DNA of 42,388 bases from Leptospirales bacterium (lineage in GTDB: Bacteria; Spirochaetota; Leptospiria; Leptospirales; Leptospiraceae): positions 1 through 42,388 of the forward strand of contig JAAFIR010000039.1 in NCBI GenBank assembly GCA_013297885.1. Direction: 5' to 3'. The position numbers and the translations under genes are program-made. The notes below the pieces were generated by a model that ran no database searches, was not told the origin of the DNA, and saw only the letters and a list, made by a program, of their open reading frames with translations. Positions 26,665 through 37,399 of the stretch are shown piece after piece. How positions within the stretch are numbered: the first letter of the stretch is position 1; each line of letters starts with the position of its first letter.

Positions 26665-28607
26665 TAAATTCCTCCCTTAAATACTAATAATAAAACAATC
26701 ACAGCACCTACCACAATGGATAAAGCATAATCGCCCACAATACCTGTTTGGAGTTTTCTAAACACATCTCCAATATGCACAAAGAATTTTCCAATTCCAA
26801 CTACAAGTCCGTCTATAAAACCTTTGTCTATTGTAGCAGAGAGCCAATTGGACATTCTAATTAATGGATTGATGATAAAACCAAAATATGCTTCATCTAC
26901 TAAATATTTATCATAAATTAATTTTGGAAGTCCAGTGAACCCTTCATCTGAGGGTGGAACCATTTTTTTAATTTGGAATAAAAAGAACGATAATAAAATT
27001 CCTGAACTTGCAATTCCAATCGAAACAAAAATCAGTGTGAGTTCAAGTGAATCAGACATATGGTGTGGTGTTTCTGAAATTCCCCATGCTGCAACAATTT
27101 CTTTCCCTTGGGAAAAGATTGGTTTGAAATAATCAGTTAAGATATGTGAACCACCAAAAAAGAAATGTGGCATTTGTAAAAGCCCTGCAATCGCGGCTCC
27201 CACTGACAAAATTACAAGTGGAAGAGTAATTGTCCAAGGTGATTCGTGTAAATGTTCTTTTGTGTGGTGGTCAATTCTTTCGTTGCCATAAAATGTTAAA
27301 AACACTAAACGGAACATATAAAACGCTGTGCAAAAAGCTCCAGCAAGTCCAATCGCCCAAAGAACATGACCAATTCCATGGTGAGAAAATGCTTTTTCTA
27401 AAATTAAATCTTTTGAGAAAAATCCACTAAATGGTGGAATCCCTGAAATGGCAAGTGTTCCAATCATAAATGTAATCCAAGTGATTTTCATGTAGGATTT
27501 TAAATTTCCCATATTTCTCATGTCTTGTTCATGGTGCATTGCATGAATTACAGAACCAGAACCAAGAAACATTAATGCTTTAAAAAATGCATGAGTCATC
27601 AAATGAAACATTCCAGCTTCATAAGCCCCAACTCCCATTGCTAGAAACATGTAGCCGAGTTGTGACACAGTAGAATATGCTAAAACTTTTTTGATGTCTG
27701 TTTGAAACAGTCCAATTGTGGCTGCAAAAAAAGCAGTAACTGCTCCAGTGATTGCGATATAATTGGAAGTGATGTCTGCTGCGAGAAAAATTGGATTGAG
27801 ACGTGCGATCATAAACACACCAGCAGTCACCATTGTTGCAGCATGAATCAAAGCTGATACAGGAGTTGGTCCAGCCATTGCATCTGGTAACCAAACATAA
27901 AGTGGAATTTGTGCTGACTTTCCAATTGCACCAATAAAAAAAGCAAGTGCTACTAAGTTGATAATTTCTTTAAATGGAATTGCAGTTGGTAAGGCTTTCA
28001 TGATGTCCACATATTTCACTGAACCAAGATACCAATATGTTAAAATGATCCCAACAGCAAAACCCACATCCCCAATTCTATTGGTAATGAATGCTTTCAT
28101 TCCAGCATTTGCAGCTGAAGATTTGTGGTAGTCAAAACCAATCAACAGATAAGAACAAACTCCAACACCTTCCCAACCAAGAAACATGATTACTAAATTG
28201 TCTCCAAGCACTAGGTTTAACATTGAAAATATAAACAAATTTAGATAAGCAAAAAATCTGTTAAATCCAGCATCACCATGCATATAACCAGCAGAATAAA
28301 TATGAATCAGTGAACCAATTCCAGTGATGATGAGAGTCATATAAAGTGAAAGTTGGTCAACTTGGTAAGCAAAGTCCACATGAAAATCACCTGCATGAAT
28401 CCAAGGAAGTAGTGTGAATAAATGCGGAGTAGTTCTTTCAAAAACTTTATACTCTAAAAAAGCACCAAGAGTAATTCCAAATGGAATTAAAACTGCAAGA
28501 GTTCCAATGATGGAAGCAACAGTGTTTGGCATTTTTCTGTAATGAATTCCATTGATTAAAAAACCAATTAGCGGAAGTAAAATAACATAAGGAAATAGTT
28601 CTAACAT
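26664..28607 (-). CDS. nuoL: NADH-quinone oxidoreductase subunit L
   Basis: The largest antiporter-like subunit, 647 residues, with the long lateral helix at the C-terminal end. MFLGWEGVGVCSYLLIGF, AFITNRIGDVGFAVG, QIPLYVWLPDAMAGPTPVSALIHAATMVTAGVFMIAR and KKVLAYSTVSQLGYMFLA are standard NuoL motifs. Four bases separate it from the nuoK stop. Confidence 0.97.
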   Translation of the reverse strand: MLELFPYVILLPLIGFLINGIHYRKMPNTVASIIGTLAVLIPFGITLGAFLEYKVFERTTPHLFTLLPWIHAGDFHVDFAYQVDQLSLYMTLIITGIGSLIHIYSAGYMHGDAGFNRFFAYLNLFIFSMLNLVLGDNLVIMFLGWEGVGVCSYLLIGFDYHKSSAANAGMKAFITNRIGDVGFAVGIILTYWYLGSVKYVDIMKALPTAIPFKEIINLVALAFFIGAIGKSAQIPLYVWLPDAMAGPTPVSALIHAATMVTAGVFMIARLNPIFLAADITSNYIAITGAVTAFFAATIGLFQTDIKKVLAYSTVSQLGYMFLAMGVGAYEAGMFHLMTHAFFKALMFLGSGSVIHAMHHEQDMRNMGNLKSYMKITWITFMIGTLAISGIPPFSGFFSKDLILEKAFSHHGIGHVLWAIGLAGAFCTAFYMFRLVFLTFYGNERIDHHTKEHLHESPWTITLPLVILSVGAAIAGLLQMPHFFFGGSHILTDYFKPIFSQGKEIVAAWGISETPHHMSDSLELTLIFVSIGIASSGILLSFFLFQIKKMVPPSDEGFTGLPKLIYDKYLVDEAYFGFIINPLIRMSNWLSATIDKGFIDGLVVGIGKFFVHIGDVFRKLQTGIVGDYALSIVVGAVIVLLLVFKGGI

Positions 28608-28611
28608 AGAG

Positions 28612-28932
28612 TTACCATTTTAATAAATTCATTTCATCCACATTGGATGTTTTCTTTTGTCTATAAATTGCGATCACAATAGCTAGACCCACACCAGCTT
28701 CAGCAGCTGCAATTGCCATTACAAAAAATACAATCACTTCACCACCAACACTTGAAAGTGATTTTGCAAATGCGATAAAAACTAAATTGACTGAGTTTAG
28801 CATAAGCTCTACTGCCATAAAAATCACAACAGCGTTTCTTCTAATTAAAACTCCGAACACACCAATTGAAAATAAAATTCCAGCAAGTGATAAATAATAT
28901 CCAAGAGGAATACCTGAAATATATGTTTGCAT
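28612..28932 (-). CDS. nuoK: NADH-quinone oxidoreductase subunit K
   Basis: Small three-helix membrane subunit of 106 residues in the proton-translocating part of complex [31 protein letters not shown] carries the conserved Glu of helix 2, and [17 protein letters not shown] carries that of the third helix. Two bases separate it from nuoJ. Confidence 0.96.
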   Translation of the reverse strand: MQTYISGIPLGYYLSLAGILFSIGVFGVLIRRNAVVIFMAVELMLNSVNLVFIAFAKSLSSVGGEVIVFFVMAIAAAEAGVGLAIVIAIYRQKKTSNVDEMNLLKW

Positions 28933-28934
28933 AA

Positions 28935-29525
28935 TTACTGTTTTTCCTTCAGAGTTTTATCTTTTTTTGCAATTATTACTGCACCAACTACTGCAACTAA
29001 AAGTAATATAGAAATTAATTCAAATGGTAAGAGATAATCAATAAAAGTTGAGGCACCAACCGCTGCAGTGTTGCCATGGACAGTTACATTTTTTTCAGGA
29101 CTATCGAGTAGTTTGTATTCATAAACATTTGAGGTGATATTTGTTATTACTGTTGGTTCTTTTGGTTGTATTGTTTTAATAGTTAAAAAAATTAAAAATA
29201 AAAATCCAGAAACAATTAAAAAGATAATAAATTTTTTTAAAGGTCTATTCCAAATTTCTAAATTGGTTTCTTCACGAAGTGAAAGCAACATTAGCACAAA
29301 CACAACAAGCACCATGATTGCACCTGCATAAACTAAAACTTGCATGGTTGCAATAAAAATTGCATTCATCACTGCATAAATTCCTGCGAGAGAAAAAAAT
29401 GTTAGCACAAGAAAAACTGCTGATGCTACTGGGTTTTTGTGAACCACAACTAAAATCGCAGAAATAATAGTCATGATTGAAAAAATGATAAAAAAAGTTG
29501 AAGAAGGTTCGTTAAAACTAATCAT
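28935..29525 (-). CDS. nuoJ: NADH-quinone oxidoreductase subunit J
   Basis: Five-helix membrane subunit, 196 residues. The segment [27 protein letters not shown], with the pi-bulge helix region, is diagnostic. A loop of about 45 residues ([20 protein letters not shown] onward) precedes the last helix, longer than in many homologues. It starts overlapping the nuoH stop by one base; nuoI, which usually stands between nuoH and nuoJ, is absent. Confidence 0.95.
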   Translation of the reverse strand: MISFNEPSSTFFIIFSIMTIISAILVVVHKNPVASAVFLVLTFFSLAGIYAVMNAIFIATMQVLVYAGAIMVLVVFVLMLLSLREETNLEIWNRPLKKFIIFLIVSGFLFLIFLTIKTIQPKEPTVITNITSNVYEYKLLDSPEKNVTVHGNTAAVGASTFIDYLLPFELISILLLVAVVGAVIIAKKDKTLKEKQ

Positions 29526-30595
29526 TAATTAAAAATTCCTTTCCAATGTTTACCCCAAAATACAACATAAGTTGAAGCAATTACAATATTAAATAAAGCC
29601 CATGGAATTAATTTTTTCCATCCTAGCACCATCAACTGATCATATCTAAATCTTGGTAAAGTCCATCTCACCCACATAAATAAAAATGCGAAGAATAAAA
29701 CTTTTACTACAAATATTACCAATCCTAATAAAGGCTGAAAGTCAGAACCTTCCAAAATTCCAAATGGAACATTGTATCCACCAAAAAATAAAAGTGAAAC
29801 TACACAGCTCATTGTAATCATATTCATGTATTCAGCGATAAAAAATAATGCAAATTTGAACGCTCCATATTCAGTATGAAATCCAACTACTAGTTCAGAT
29901 TCTGCTTCAGCTAAGTCAAATGGAAGCCTATTTGTTTCAGCGAACATCGAAACTGAAAAAATTAAAAATGCAATAAAACCAGGAAGAGTAAAAATAAACC
30001 ACAGACCTTTTTGAGCATCGTTTATATCAGTAAGCTTTAATGAACCAGAAAGTAGAACCACCGCTACTACTGAAAGACCCAGTGGAAGTTCATAAGAAAT
30101 CATTTGTGCTGTAGAGCGAATTCCACCCATCAAAGAATATTTGTTATTGCTACTCCAACCTGCTAGTATAATTCCATAAACAGATAAAGAAGAAATTGCA
30201 AACATAAATAAAATTCCAGTGTTTGGATTTGCAATTTGTAAATCTAAACGATCAAATCCAACTGCATTAGCAAGAAGTGGTGGAAGAGGAATATGTCCAC
30301 CAAGTGGAATGATAGACCAAGCCATAATTGCACAAATTACTGAAATAGCTGGAGCGATTAGATACATACCCTTGTTAACATTCTTAGGAAAAATTTCTTC
30401 TTTGGTTAAAAATTTTATTCCATCTGCAAGTGGTTGTAATAAACCTGCTGGACCTGCACGGTTTGGTCCTCTTCTATCTTGGATAAAAGCTGAAACTACT
30501 CTTTCAGCTAAAGTATAATAGGCACAAGCTGTGATGATAATAAAAAAGAATATCCCACTTTTTAATGCCCATACTAAAACTAAATTCCAATCCAT
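29525..30595 (-). CDS. nuoH: NADH-quinone oxidoreductase subunit H
   Basis: Membrane subunit at the quinone-binding junction of complex I, 356 residues with about eight helices. [64 protein letters not shown] and [15 protein letters not shown] are the standard motifs, including the acidic quinone-site loop. It has AAGGGAAG before its ATG and follows nuoF after nine bases; nuoG, usually between them, is absent. Confidence 0.97.
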   Translation of the reverse strand: MDWNLVLVWALKSGIFFFIIITACAYYTLAERVVSAFIQDRRGPNRAGPAGLLQPLADGIKFLTKEEIFPKNVNKGMYLIAPAISVICAIMAWSIIPLGGHIPLPPLLANAVGFDRLDLQIANPNTGILFMFAISSLSVYGIILAGWSSNNKYSLMGGIRSTAQMISYELPLGLSVVAVVLLSGSLKLTDINDAQKGLWFIFTLPGFIAFLIFSVSMFAETNRLPFDLAEAESELVVGFHTEYGAFKFALFFIAEYMNMITMSCVVSLLFFGGYNVPFGILEGSDFQPLLGLVIFVVKVLFFAFLFMWVRWTLPRFRYDQLMVLGWKKLIPWALFNIVIASTYVVFWGKHWKGIFN

Positions 30596-30604
30596 AAACT
30601 TCCC

Positions 30605-31870
30605 TTATGCTGCGTTTTCTTTGTTTAATCTTTTTTCAAAATCAGAACGGAACTTTTGAATGGTTGGGCGAACTGCACCCACACATGCATCAGCTAGTGG
30701 ACAAATTGTAGTTCCACCTTCCATGTTTACACTTAAAGATAAAATTAACTCTAAATCTTTACTTGTTCCATGTCCTTCTTTGATTTTATGTAATAAGTCA
30801 GCTACCCAATGAGTGCCTTCTCTACAAGGAGTACATTGACCACAGGATTCATGTGCATAAAATTCTGCTAGTCTAAATGTTGACTCTACAATGTCAGTGT
30901 CTTCAGCAAGAACAATTACAGCACCACTTCCAAGCATAGTTTTGTGTTCTGCCATAGATTCAAAATCCATGTTTGCAGTTTTGCATTCTTCTGCTGTGAG
31001 AATTGGAACTGATGAACCACCAGGAATAATTGCTTTTAATGTTTTACCATCTTGCATCCCACCGCATAACTCGTTGATGAGTGTCATCAAAGGCGTTCCA
31101 AGTTCAATTTCATATACACCCGGTTTTTTTACTGGACCAGATACAGAGAACATTCTAGTTCCTGCTGATTTTGGTGTACCAATTTTATTGTACCAACCAG
31201 CACCTTCGTTGATGATATGAGGAACAGCAGAAAAAGTTTCAACATTGTTCACAACAGTTGGACAACCATACAAACCTGATACAGCCGGAAAAGGAGGTTT
31301 TAATCTTGGATGACCTCTCCTGCCTTCTAGTGAATTGATGAGTGCAGTTTCTTCTCCACAAATATATGCTCCAGCTCCAGCATACAAACCTAGTTCAAAA
31401 TCGTAACCAGTTCCTAAAATATTTTTTCCGAGTAATCCAGCTTTATAAGCTTCATCAAGTGCTGCTTCAATTCTATCGTAGCTCAAATTGTATTCACCAC
31501 GAACATAAATATATCCTTGGTGAGAATCAATTGCTTTTGCTGCGATAATCATTCCTTCAATCATCATATGAGGGAATTCTTCTAATAATACTCTATCTTT
31601 AAAAGTTCCTGGCTCACCTTCATCAGCATTGCATAAAAGGTATTTTGGCTTATCCACATTTTTGGGAATAAAAGACCATTTCATTCCGGTTGGAAAACCA
31701 GCCCCACCTCTACCACGAAGTCCTGAAGTTTTGATTTCATTTACAATATCATCACCTTTCATAGAAAGTGCTTTTTTGAGTGCAGTGTAACCGCCCACAG
31801 ATTTGTAGTGACCAATTGTGTGAGTATCTTTTTCACCACGATGTTTTGTTAATAATTTATATTCTGGCAT
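30605..31870 (-). CDS. nuoF: NADH-quinone oxidoreductase subunit F (NADH-binding)
   Basis: Flavoprotein subunit that oxidises NADH, 421 residues. [13 protein letters not shown] (53-65) binds FMN and [20 protein letters not shown] is the second nucleotide loop, and Cys343, Cys346, Cys349 (ESCGQCTPC) with Cys390 (TICPLADA) hold cluster N3. All key residues are present, so an NADH-oxidising module is encoded, although the NuoG subunit that normally carries electrons onward is not in this operon. Confidence 0.97.
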   Translation of the reverse strand: MPEYKLLTKHRGEKDTHTIGHYKSVGGYTALKKALSMKGDDIVNEIKTSGLRGRGGAGFPTGMKWSFIPKNVDKPKYLLCNADEGEPGTFKDRVLLEEFPHMMIEGMIIAAKAIDSHQGYIYVRGEYNLSYDRIEAALDEAYKAGLLGKNILGTGYDFELGLYAGAGAYICGEETALINSLEGRRGHPRLKPPFPAVSGLYGCPTVVNNVETFSAVPHIINEGAGWYNKIGTPKSAGTRMFSVSGPVKKPGVYEIELGTPLMTLINELCGGMQDGKTLKAIIPGGSSVPILTAEECKTANMDFESMAEHKTMLGSGAVIVLAEDTDIVESTFRLAEFYAHESCGQCTPCREGTHWVADLLHKIKEGHGTSKDLELILSLSVNMEGGTTICPLADACVGAVRPTIQKFRSDFEKRLNKENAA

Positions 31871-31872
31871 TT

Positions 31873-32352
31873 CTACTCCAATGTTTTTAAAAGTTCTTCA
31901 ACTTTTTCAGGTGTTAAAAACTCATAATACTTATCATTGATTTGTGCCATTGGACCATAACCACATGCTCCAAGACATTGCACTTCCTCAACAGTATATT
32001 TTTTATCTTTAGTGGTTTCACCTTTTTCAATTCCGAGTTTGTCGCAGAATTTTTTAGTGATCCCGTCAGATCCCATAATGTAACAAGAAATATTTCCACA
32101 AATTTGAATATGGTATTTACCAACTGGTTTTTTGTTGTACATAGTGTAGAATGTTGCCACACCGTAAACATGCGAAACTGCAATTGGGTTACCAATTTTT
32201 GTTGCGATATATTCCATTCCTTCTGTGTCCACATGACCTTTGTCTTTTTGTAGAAGAAATAAGGCTGGTAAAATCACAGATCTTTTGTCTGGAAACATAG
32301 ACATTAATTTTTGAAAACGTTGTTCTGATTGTGATGAAAATTGGTAAGCCAT
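31873..32352 (-). CDS. nuoE: NADH-quinone oxidoreductase subunit E (2Fe-2S)
   Basis: A 159-residue thioredoxin-like subunit with the four 2Fe-2S ligands Cys85, Cys90 (CGNISC) and Cys126, Cys130 (CLGAC). I start it at ATG 32352, where its start overlaps the nuoD stop by one base (TAATG). The frame is open for 45 more codons upstream, but that part is Cys- and Arg-rich sequence inside nuoD and not NuoE-like. It ends two bases before nuoF. Confidence 0.95.
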   Translation of the reverse strand: MAYQFSSQSEQRFQKLMSMFPDKRSVILPALFLLQKDKGHVDTEGMEYIATKIGNPIAVSHVYGVATFYTMYNKKPVGKYHIQICGNISCYIMGSDGITKKFCDKLGIEKGETTKDKKYTVEEVQCLGACGYGPMAQINDKYYEFLTPEKVEELLKTLE

Positions 32353-33572
32353 TAACAGTCTAACTCTCCTGCAATTACATTTAAAGAACTCATAGTTGCA
32401 ACTGAATCTGCTAGAAGTCCCCCTTTTACCATATGAGAAAATGCTTGGTAAAACCAAAAACAAGGTCTTCTCACATGAACTCTCCAAGGAGTTTTTCCCC
32501 CGTCTGATACAACATAAAAACCAAGTTCTCCATTGCCACCCTCAGTAGCCAGATAGTATTCACCCTCAGGTACTTTGATACCATGCATAATCAATTTAAA
32601 ATGATAAATCAACTCTTCCATGTTATTATATACTCTATGTTTTTCTGGGAGAAAAATATTTGGTAAATCTGCATGATATGAACCAGCAGGAATATTATCA
32701 ATTAATTGTTCTATGATGCGAATGGATTGTCTCATTTCTTCCATACGAACTAGTGTTCTATGTAAAACAGAACCATCTTCCCCAATGGGAATATCAAAAT
32801 CAACTTTATCATATAACATATATGGATTGTCTTTTCTAACATCCCAAGCTACACCAGCTGCACGAAGATTTGGTCCACTAAATCCATATGCGATGGCATC
32901 TTCAGCGGAGATTCCACCGATTCCAGCAGTTCTTTCGTTAAAGATTTTATTTCTAATTAAAAGATTATTAAATTCGTCCATTGCGGGCTTGAGACCTGCA
33001 ATTACTTGTTTTACTTCTGTGACAAATTCTGGATAGATGTCTCGTTCCATTCCACCAACTCTGCAAAAAGTCGTGGTGAGTCTTGCTCCAGTGAGTTTTT
33101 CTAAAATAGAATGAATGTTTTCTCTATGATGAAACATATGAAGCATTCCGGAAAATGCACCCAGATCAACTCCGAGAATTCCATTACAAATGATATGGTC
33201 CATAATTCTAGATAATTCTGAAATAATCATTCTTACATAAGTCACTCTTTCTGGGACTTCGATTTGAAGCATTTTTTCAGCAGTTAAAATCCAACCAATA
33301 TTGTTTAAAGGGGTGGAAATATAATTCATTCTATCTGTACAAACTAAAAATTGGTTGTAGTCGTATCTCTCACCAAGTTTTTCAAAACAACGATGCACAT
33401 AACCAATGATCGCTTCTGAATCTACAATTCTCTCACCATCTAATTGGATGATATTTTGTAAAATTCCATGAGTTGCTGGATGAGAAGGACCGAGGTTTAC
33501 AAGAAGATGTCCTTCTGGAAGGTTTGCAAATTTACCTTCAAATCTTTTGGATGTTTTATCATACATTACCAT
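32352..33572 (-). CDS. nuoD: NADH-quinone oxidoreductase subunit D (49 kDa)
   Basis: Quinone-site subunit of the peripheral arm, 406 residues, related to the large subunit of NiFe hydrogenases without the metal ligands. [11 protein letters not shown] near the N-terminus holds the quinone-binding His; [11 protein letters not shown] and the end [23 protein letters not shown] are standard. AAGGA lies about eight bases before ATG 33572; a second ATG at 33566 is possible. The gap to nuoC is four bases. Confidence 0.97.
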   Translation of the reverse strand: MVMYDKTSKRFEGKFANLPEGHLLVNLGPSHPATHGILQNIIQLDGERIVDSEAIIGYVHRCFEKLGERYDYNQFLVCTDRMNYISTPLNNIGWILTAEKMLQIEVPERVTYVRMIISELSRIMDHIICNGILGVDLGAFSGMLHMFHHRENIHSILEKLTGARLTTTFCRVGGMERDIYPEFVTEVKQVIAGLKPAMDEFNNLLIRNKIFNERTAGIGGISAEDAIAYGFSGPNLRAAGVAWDVRKDNPYMLYDKVDFDIPIGEDGSVLHRTLVRMEEMRQSIRIIEQLIDNIPAGSYHADLPNIFLPEKHRVYNNMEELIYHFKLIMHGIKVPEGEYYLATEGGNGELGFYVVSDGGKTPWRVHVRRPCFWFYQAFSHMVKGGLLADSVATMSSLNVIAGELDC

Positions 33573-33576
33573 AGAA

Positions 33577-34086
33577 TTATTCCTTGTCCTTTATATGAAT
33601 ATGAAGTAGATCAGAAATTAAATAGTCTTGTCCAAAACCTTCTAGTGGATAATCTTTGCGAAGAGGATGGCCAAGAAAATTATCAGGAAGCAAAATTCTT
33701 TCCATTTGTGGATGCCCAGTAAACTCAATTCCAAATAAATCAAAAACTTCTCTTTCAGGCCAATTTGCTCCTTTAAAAATAGATACAATTGATGAAACTG
33801 ACTCTCCGTCTTCTAATGGAACTTTTAACATGATTTTTGCATGTCCATTTTCTACAGATCGAAGCAAATAACATACTTCAAAACGGGGAGTTTTTTTTCC
33901 AAGAAAGTCCACAGCTGTTAAATCGTTTAAATAAACAAATCCCAAATTATCTTTGAGAGATTGAACAACAGGAATGATACCTTCTGGTTTGATAAAAAAA
34001 CAAGGGATGTTTGATTTTACTTCTTCGTTTTTATAAATAAATGTGGATAATTTTGAGCTAAGTAAATCTTGAACTTTTTCTTTCAT
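33577..34086 (-). CDS. nuoC: NADH-quinone oxidoreductase subunit C (30 kDa)
   Basis: Peripheral-arm structural subunit, 169 residues. [45 protein letters not shown] is the family signature. It is a separate gene and not fused to nuoD as in E. coli. Its start overlaps the nuoB stop by four bases. Confidence 0.97.
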   Translation of the reverse strand: MKEKVQDLLSSKLSTFIYKNEEVKSNIPCFFIKPEGIIPVVQSLKDNLGFVYLNDLTAVDFLGKKTPRFEVCYLLRSVENGHAKIMLKVPLEDGESVSSIVSIFKGANWPEREVFDLFGIEFTGHPQMERILLPDNFLGHPLRKDYPLEGFGQDYLISDLLHIHIKDKE

Positions 34087-34643
34087 CGCACAACCATAGG
34101 TTTATTTTTTTCGTTGATTTCGTCTATCTTACGCATTACTTCTTGTCTTCTTTCTTCAAAACCTTGAGTCATGACTTTATTTTGTAATTTCACAAGTGCA
34201 TCCATGATAGCTTCTGGTCTTGGAGGGCAACCAGGAATATAAATATCAACTGGTAAAAAACGATCAATTCCCTGAACCACTCCATATGTATCAAACATTC
34301 CACCAGATGAAGCACAAGCCCCAACAGAGATTACATATTTTGGTTCAGAAAGTTGGTCATATATTTCACGAAGAACTGGTGCCATTTTGTAGGTAATAGT
34401 TCCAAGCACCAAGATCATATCAGCTTGACGTGGTGAGAAAGATGGACGCTCTGCTCCAAATCTAGCTATGTCATTATCGGAACAGGCTGTTCCCATAAAT
34501 TCAATTCCACAACATGCTGTTGCAAAAGGATATGGCCAAAGTGAATAACTTTGCCCCCAACTAATAAAGGCTTCTAAATTTGTTACTTGAGCCATGTCTC
34601 CGAGTAATTGACCCGGTTTACTTAATGTTTCTTTTAATCCCAT
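34083..34643 (-). CDS. nuoB: NADH-quinone oxidoreductase subunit B (cluster N2)
   Basis: Holds the terminal 4Fe-4S cluster N2 that reduces quinone; 186 residues. The ligands are Cys44 and Cys45 (ACCGIEF), Cys110 (GACASSGG) and Cys139 (IPGCPPRPE). Its start lies inside the end of nuoA, with a ten-base overlap. Confidence 0.97.
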   Translation of the reverse strand: MGLKETLSKPGQLLGDMAQVTNLEAFISWGQSYSLWPYPFATACCGIEFMGTACSDNDIARFGAERPSFSPRQADMILVLGTITYKMAPVLREIYDQLSEPKYVISVGACASSGGMFDTYGVVQGIDRFLPVDIYIPGCPPRPEAIMDALVKLQNKVMTQGFEERRQEVMRKIDEINEKNKPMVVR

Positions 34644-35011
34644 TCTAAAGCTCCTTTTTTCCAGATATAATATAGACCTACTACAAGTATAAAAAGGAAT
34701 AGAAACATTTCAATTAATATGAATCCACCAAGACCAGCTTCAGCAAATTTACCAAGATTTACTGCCCAAGGAAATAAAAACACTGCTTCAATATCAAACA
34801 AAATAAATAAAACTGCAACAAGATAAAATTTTACGTTAAAAATTCCTCTAGCATCACCATAGTATTTAACACCACATTCAAATGTATCGTGAATTGGGGC
34901 TTTTTTCTTTGGAGAAATTAAAAATGCGAGGGACAAAATCAAAGTTGCAAAACCAATACCTAAGATTAACTGTACAACAATTGGACCTAAACTTTCGGTG
35001 GCTAAACCCAT
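34634..35011 (-). CDS. nuoA: NADH-quinone oxidoreductase subunit A
   Basis: Three-helix membrane subunit, 125 residues. [40 protein letters not shown] contains the conserved Cys loop and acidic helix near the quinone cavity. It is the first gene of the twelve-gene operon, with GGAG five bases before ATG 35011 and a good promoter upstream. Confidence 0.96.
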   Translation of the reverse strand: MGLATESLGPIVVQLILGIGFATLILSLAFLISPKKKAPIHDTFECGVKYYGDARGIFNVKFYLVAVLFILFDIEAVFLFPWAVNLGKFAEAGLGGFILIEMFLFLFILVVGLYYIWKKGALEWD

Positions 35012-35046
35012 AGAAACTCCGTTAATTGGAATGCGAATATGTTCTA

Positions 35047-35076
35047 ATTAGATTCTAAAATCATTTTATATGTCAA
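35047..35076 (-). promoter_or_regulatory. Promoter of the nuo operon
   Basis: On the minus strand a perfect TTGACA (35076-35071), 18 bases, then TCTAAT (35052-35047, five of six matches). It lies about 35 bases before the nuoA start. No other promoter is evident inside the tightly packed operon. Confidence 0.7.
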
Positions 35077-35135
35077 TGAATTATTTCAAAGAATGAAAAA
35101 TTCAGAATGAAAAATTGAGAATGTTGTGGAATGGG

Positions 35136-35250
35136 TTGGGCAAATTTTTGCCAAGGCAAAAACCGGGCTTTCAACTACTTCCAGTAACGAGTGGTTTAAA
35201 CCACTCGTTACTGGAAACGTTTCAATCCCTTTTGCTTGCTTCGCTAGTAG
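35136..35250 (+). repeat. Two-hairpin dispersed repeat, copy d (best conserved)
   Basis: TTGGGCAAA, hairpin 1 TTTTTGCC/GGCAAAAA (35145-35152, 35155-35162), CCGGGCTTTCAACTAC, hairpin 2 with perfect 19-base arms and no loop (35179-35197 with 35198-35216), then GTTTCAATCCCTTTTGCTTGC. It lies between the nuo promoter and the end of the DUF4365-like gene. The rest of 35012-35329 holds the nuo promoter and nothing else that I see. Confidence 0.8.
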
Positions 35251-35329
35251 TTGGAAAATAAGTTTGTGTTATATAAACTTTTCAACCCTAGTCTCAAGAG
35301 CCATCGAAAGCTTTTTAGCAATCTATTTA

Positions 35330-37096
35330 CTAATTCCTCTTTTTCCTTTCAAGAAAGAGATTCCAAATTGGCCAATTCATAAATATATTTTTTTTATCTT
35401 CCTTAAAAGAAGAAAACAGAATTTCAAATTCATTAAAACTTTCCAGTAAAATATTTGCACAACAAATTAAATTTTTATCATCACTTTCAGATTTCATTTT
35501 TATTAACTGGTTTAAAGCATCTTGATTTAGTTTTGATTTTCGTTTTTGAATTTGTAACATATTTATAATATAAATCAGCTTAACCTTTTTTTCTTCTGGA
35601 GTATAAATTAATTCGTTGATTTTTTCAGCTAAAGAAAGATATTCATCTTTTTTTCTTTTATCAAATTCTTTAATTAAATCAAGCATTAATAGTGAATAAA
35701 ATTCTTTTACTTTATCCATCGGTTGATAAAATTTCAATAAATCTTCTTCAATTAAATCAAAATAACCTTCAAATACTTCATACTCTTTATTAAATTTAGG
35801 AATAGTGAGCAAAGCAATAAACCTACTACAAGGAATGGTCATATTTTCATCTTTCTTTTGAATATTACAATTTTTGTCAAAAGTTTCAGAACAGTAATTA
35901 TATGCTTTAAAAGTTCCTGAATCATTTTTAACAAATATTAAAAGTACTTTTCTGTTAATTAAGTCATGGATAAAAAATTCATGTGTTGAAGAGGAATTTT
36001 CGATTTCTGTAAATTGGTTTTCAATAAATAAACTTACGAATTTATCAATCAAATCTTTTTGTGGTATTAAATCTTTAAATTTTAATTTTTTGGTATCAAC
36101 TTTAAAAAATTTTAGCATCTGATCTATTTTTTTTAAGTAATCAAATTGTTTTTGATTTTTTTCAGATTCAACCGAAATCGGACTTGGAAATAATTCATTA
36201 TCAATTGAAAAATTACCAGTTATTTCTAATTCATCTAAAAATTCATTTCCTATCAATAAGTCATCAAACAAAACATCTTCTTCTTGTTTTAATTTAAAAT
36301 ATAAATGATTATCTTTTAGTTCTAATTTAAGTGCTGTATTAAAATAAAAAATGATTTCATCCTTTTTGTTAAAGATATTTTTAACTTCTGTAAAATAAAT
36401 TTTATCATTTATTTTTACAACTGAGTTAATAATGCTACTAAATTCTTCGATTTTTAAATTAGTAGGTATTTGAATTCCTTCTTTCGTTTCAATATAAATA
36501 GAAGCATAATCAGAAAAAATTGCATCTTTTATATTTGGCTTTGAAATTGTTTTAAGAGTTAGTTTTGGATTTTCTTTCAGAGTTTCAGCTAAGTTCTGAT
36601 TATCAATGAGAAAATTAAATTTTGATTTTTGATTCTCTATAAAAAGATTACAAATTTGTTCTAATAATTCTATATTTTCAATTTCTAATAATTCTATTGA
36701 AATACTTTTTTTATCTGGGAATTTCTTTTGATTTAACAAGTCATTTATCTCAACAGGTAAAAGTAATTTATGAAAAATTCGATATTCTACAGGTGTTACA
36801 AAAGTTGGTCTTAAAAATAAAACACCACCACCTTTATAATAAATTTCTAAATCAGAATATTCAATTGAATATTTTCTACTTATATTTGCTAAGGAATCAA
36901 CTTTAGTTGATTTTATTTGGATCGGTACTAGTCCTTTTATGAATTCATTTTTTCCATTATGTTCTGGTATAGAATACATAAATATTTCACCATCCCAAAC
37001 AGGATATTTATCATTCTCTTTAGCGTATAAAACAAGTAATTTACTTTGTGCGATTAAAATTCTAAAAGCTGTAATCCCATCTGATTCAATTGACAT
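35330..37096 (-). CDS. DUF4365-like protein, putative PD-(D/E)xK nuclease domain plus helical region
   Basis: A 588-residue protein without membrane segments. The first 100 residues (YPVWDGEIFMYS, then LVPIQIKSTKV, SIEYSDLEIYYKGGGVLFLRPTFV) match the pattern of DUF4365-type domains, a branch of the PD-(D/E)xK nuclease fold: Asp35-Gly-Glu37 and Gln60-Ile-Lys62 would be the active site. The remaining residues are Lys/Glu/Asn-rich with no domain I recognise; residues 440-588 look helical. It has AGGAG six bases before ATG 37096. It faces away from a restriction-modification pair, which fits a defence role (inference). Confidence 0.55.
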   Translation of the reverse strand: MSIESDGITAFRILIAQSKLLVLYAKENDKYPVWDGEIFMYSIPEHNGKNEFIKGLVPIQIKSTKVDSLANISRKYSIEYSDLEIYYKGGGVLFLRPTFVTPVEYRIFHKLLLPVEINDLLNQKKFPDKKSISIELLEIENIELLEQICNLFIENQKSKFNFLIDNQNLAETLKENPKLTLKTISKPNIKDAIFSDYASIYIETKEGIQIPTNLKIEEFSSIINSVVKINDKIYFTEVKNIFNKKDEIIFYFNTALKLELKDNHLYFKLKQEEDVLFDDLLIGNEFLDELEITGNFSIDNELFPSPISVESEKNQKQFDYLKKIDQMLKFFKVDTKKLKFKDLIPQKDLIDKFVSLFIENQFTEIENSSSTHEFFIHDLINRKVLLIFVKNDSGTFKAYNYCSETFDKNCNIQKKDENMTIPCSRFIALLTIPKFNKEYEVFEGYFDLIEEDLLKFYQPMDKVKEFYSLLMLDLIKEFDKRKKDEYLSLAEKINELIYTPEEKKVKLIYIINMLQIQKRKSKLNQDALNQLIKMKSESDDKNLICCANILLESFNEFEILFSSFKEDKKNIFMNWPIWNLFLERKKRN

Positions 37097-37399
37097 TACT
37101 TCTCCTTAACTTTCATTTGTGACATAATAAAAAGCACTATACAAAACTTGATTTCTGTGTACAATCTTTTTGTAAATAAAATAAACTTTATAAATTATAG
37201 TTAATATTTATTTGCTTTTTATTCTGTAATAATTAAAATTTATTACAAAATAAAACTGAACATCAAATATCTAAAATAGGATGGAATCCTGATGAATTGT
37301 AAATTTAATTTCAAGTTTAAATAAAACCTATAAAACATTTCCACCAAAGAGACATATTTTTATTGCATAAAAATCCCTTTTTTAGAAGCTTTTATATAG
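37097..37399. other. Divergent intergenic region between the DUF4365-like gene and the restriction-modification pair
   Basis: About 300 AT-rich bases that must hold the promoters of both divergent units. It contains many TATAAT-like and TATATA sequences, but no -35/-10 pair stands out. No ribosome binding site precedes ATG 37400, whereas the minus-strand gene has AGGAG. Confidence 0.5.

Noticed and set aside
32353-32487. Upstream extension of nuoE by 45 codons
   Set aside because: It lies inside nuoD, is Cys/Arg-rich and not NuoE-like; ATG 32352 overlaps the nuoD stop in the style of the whole operon.
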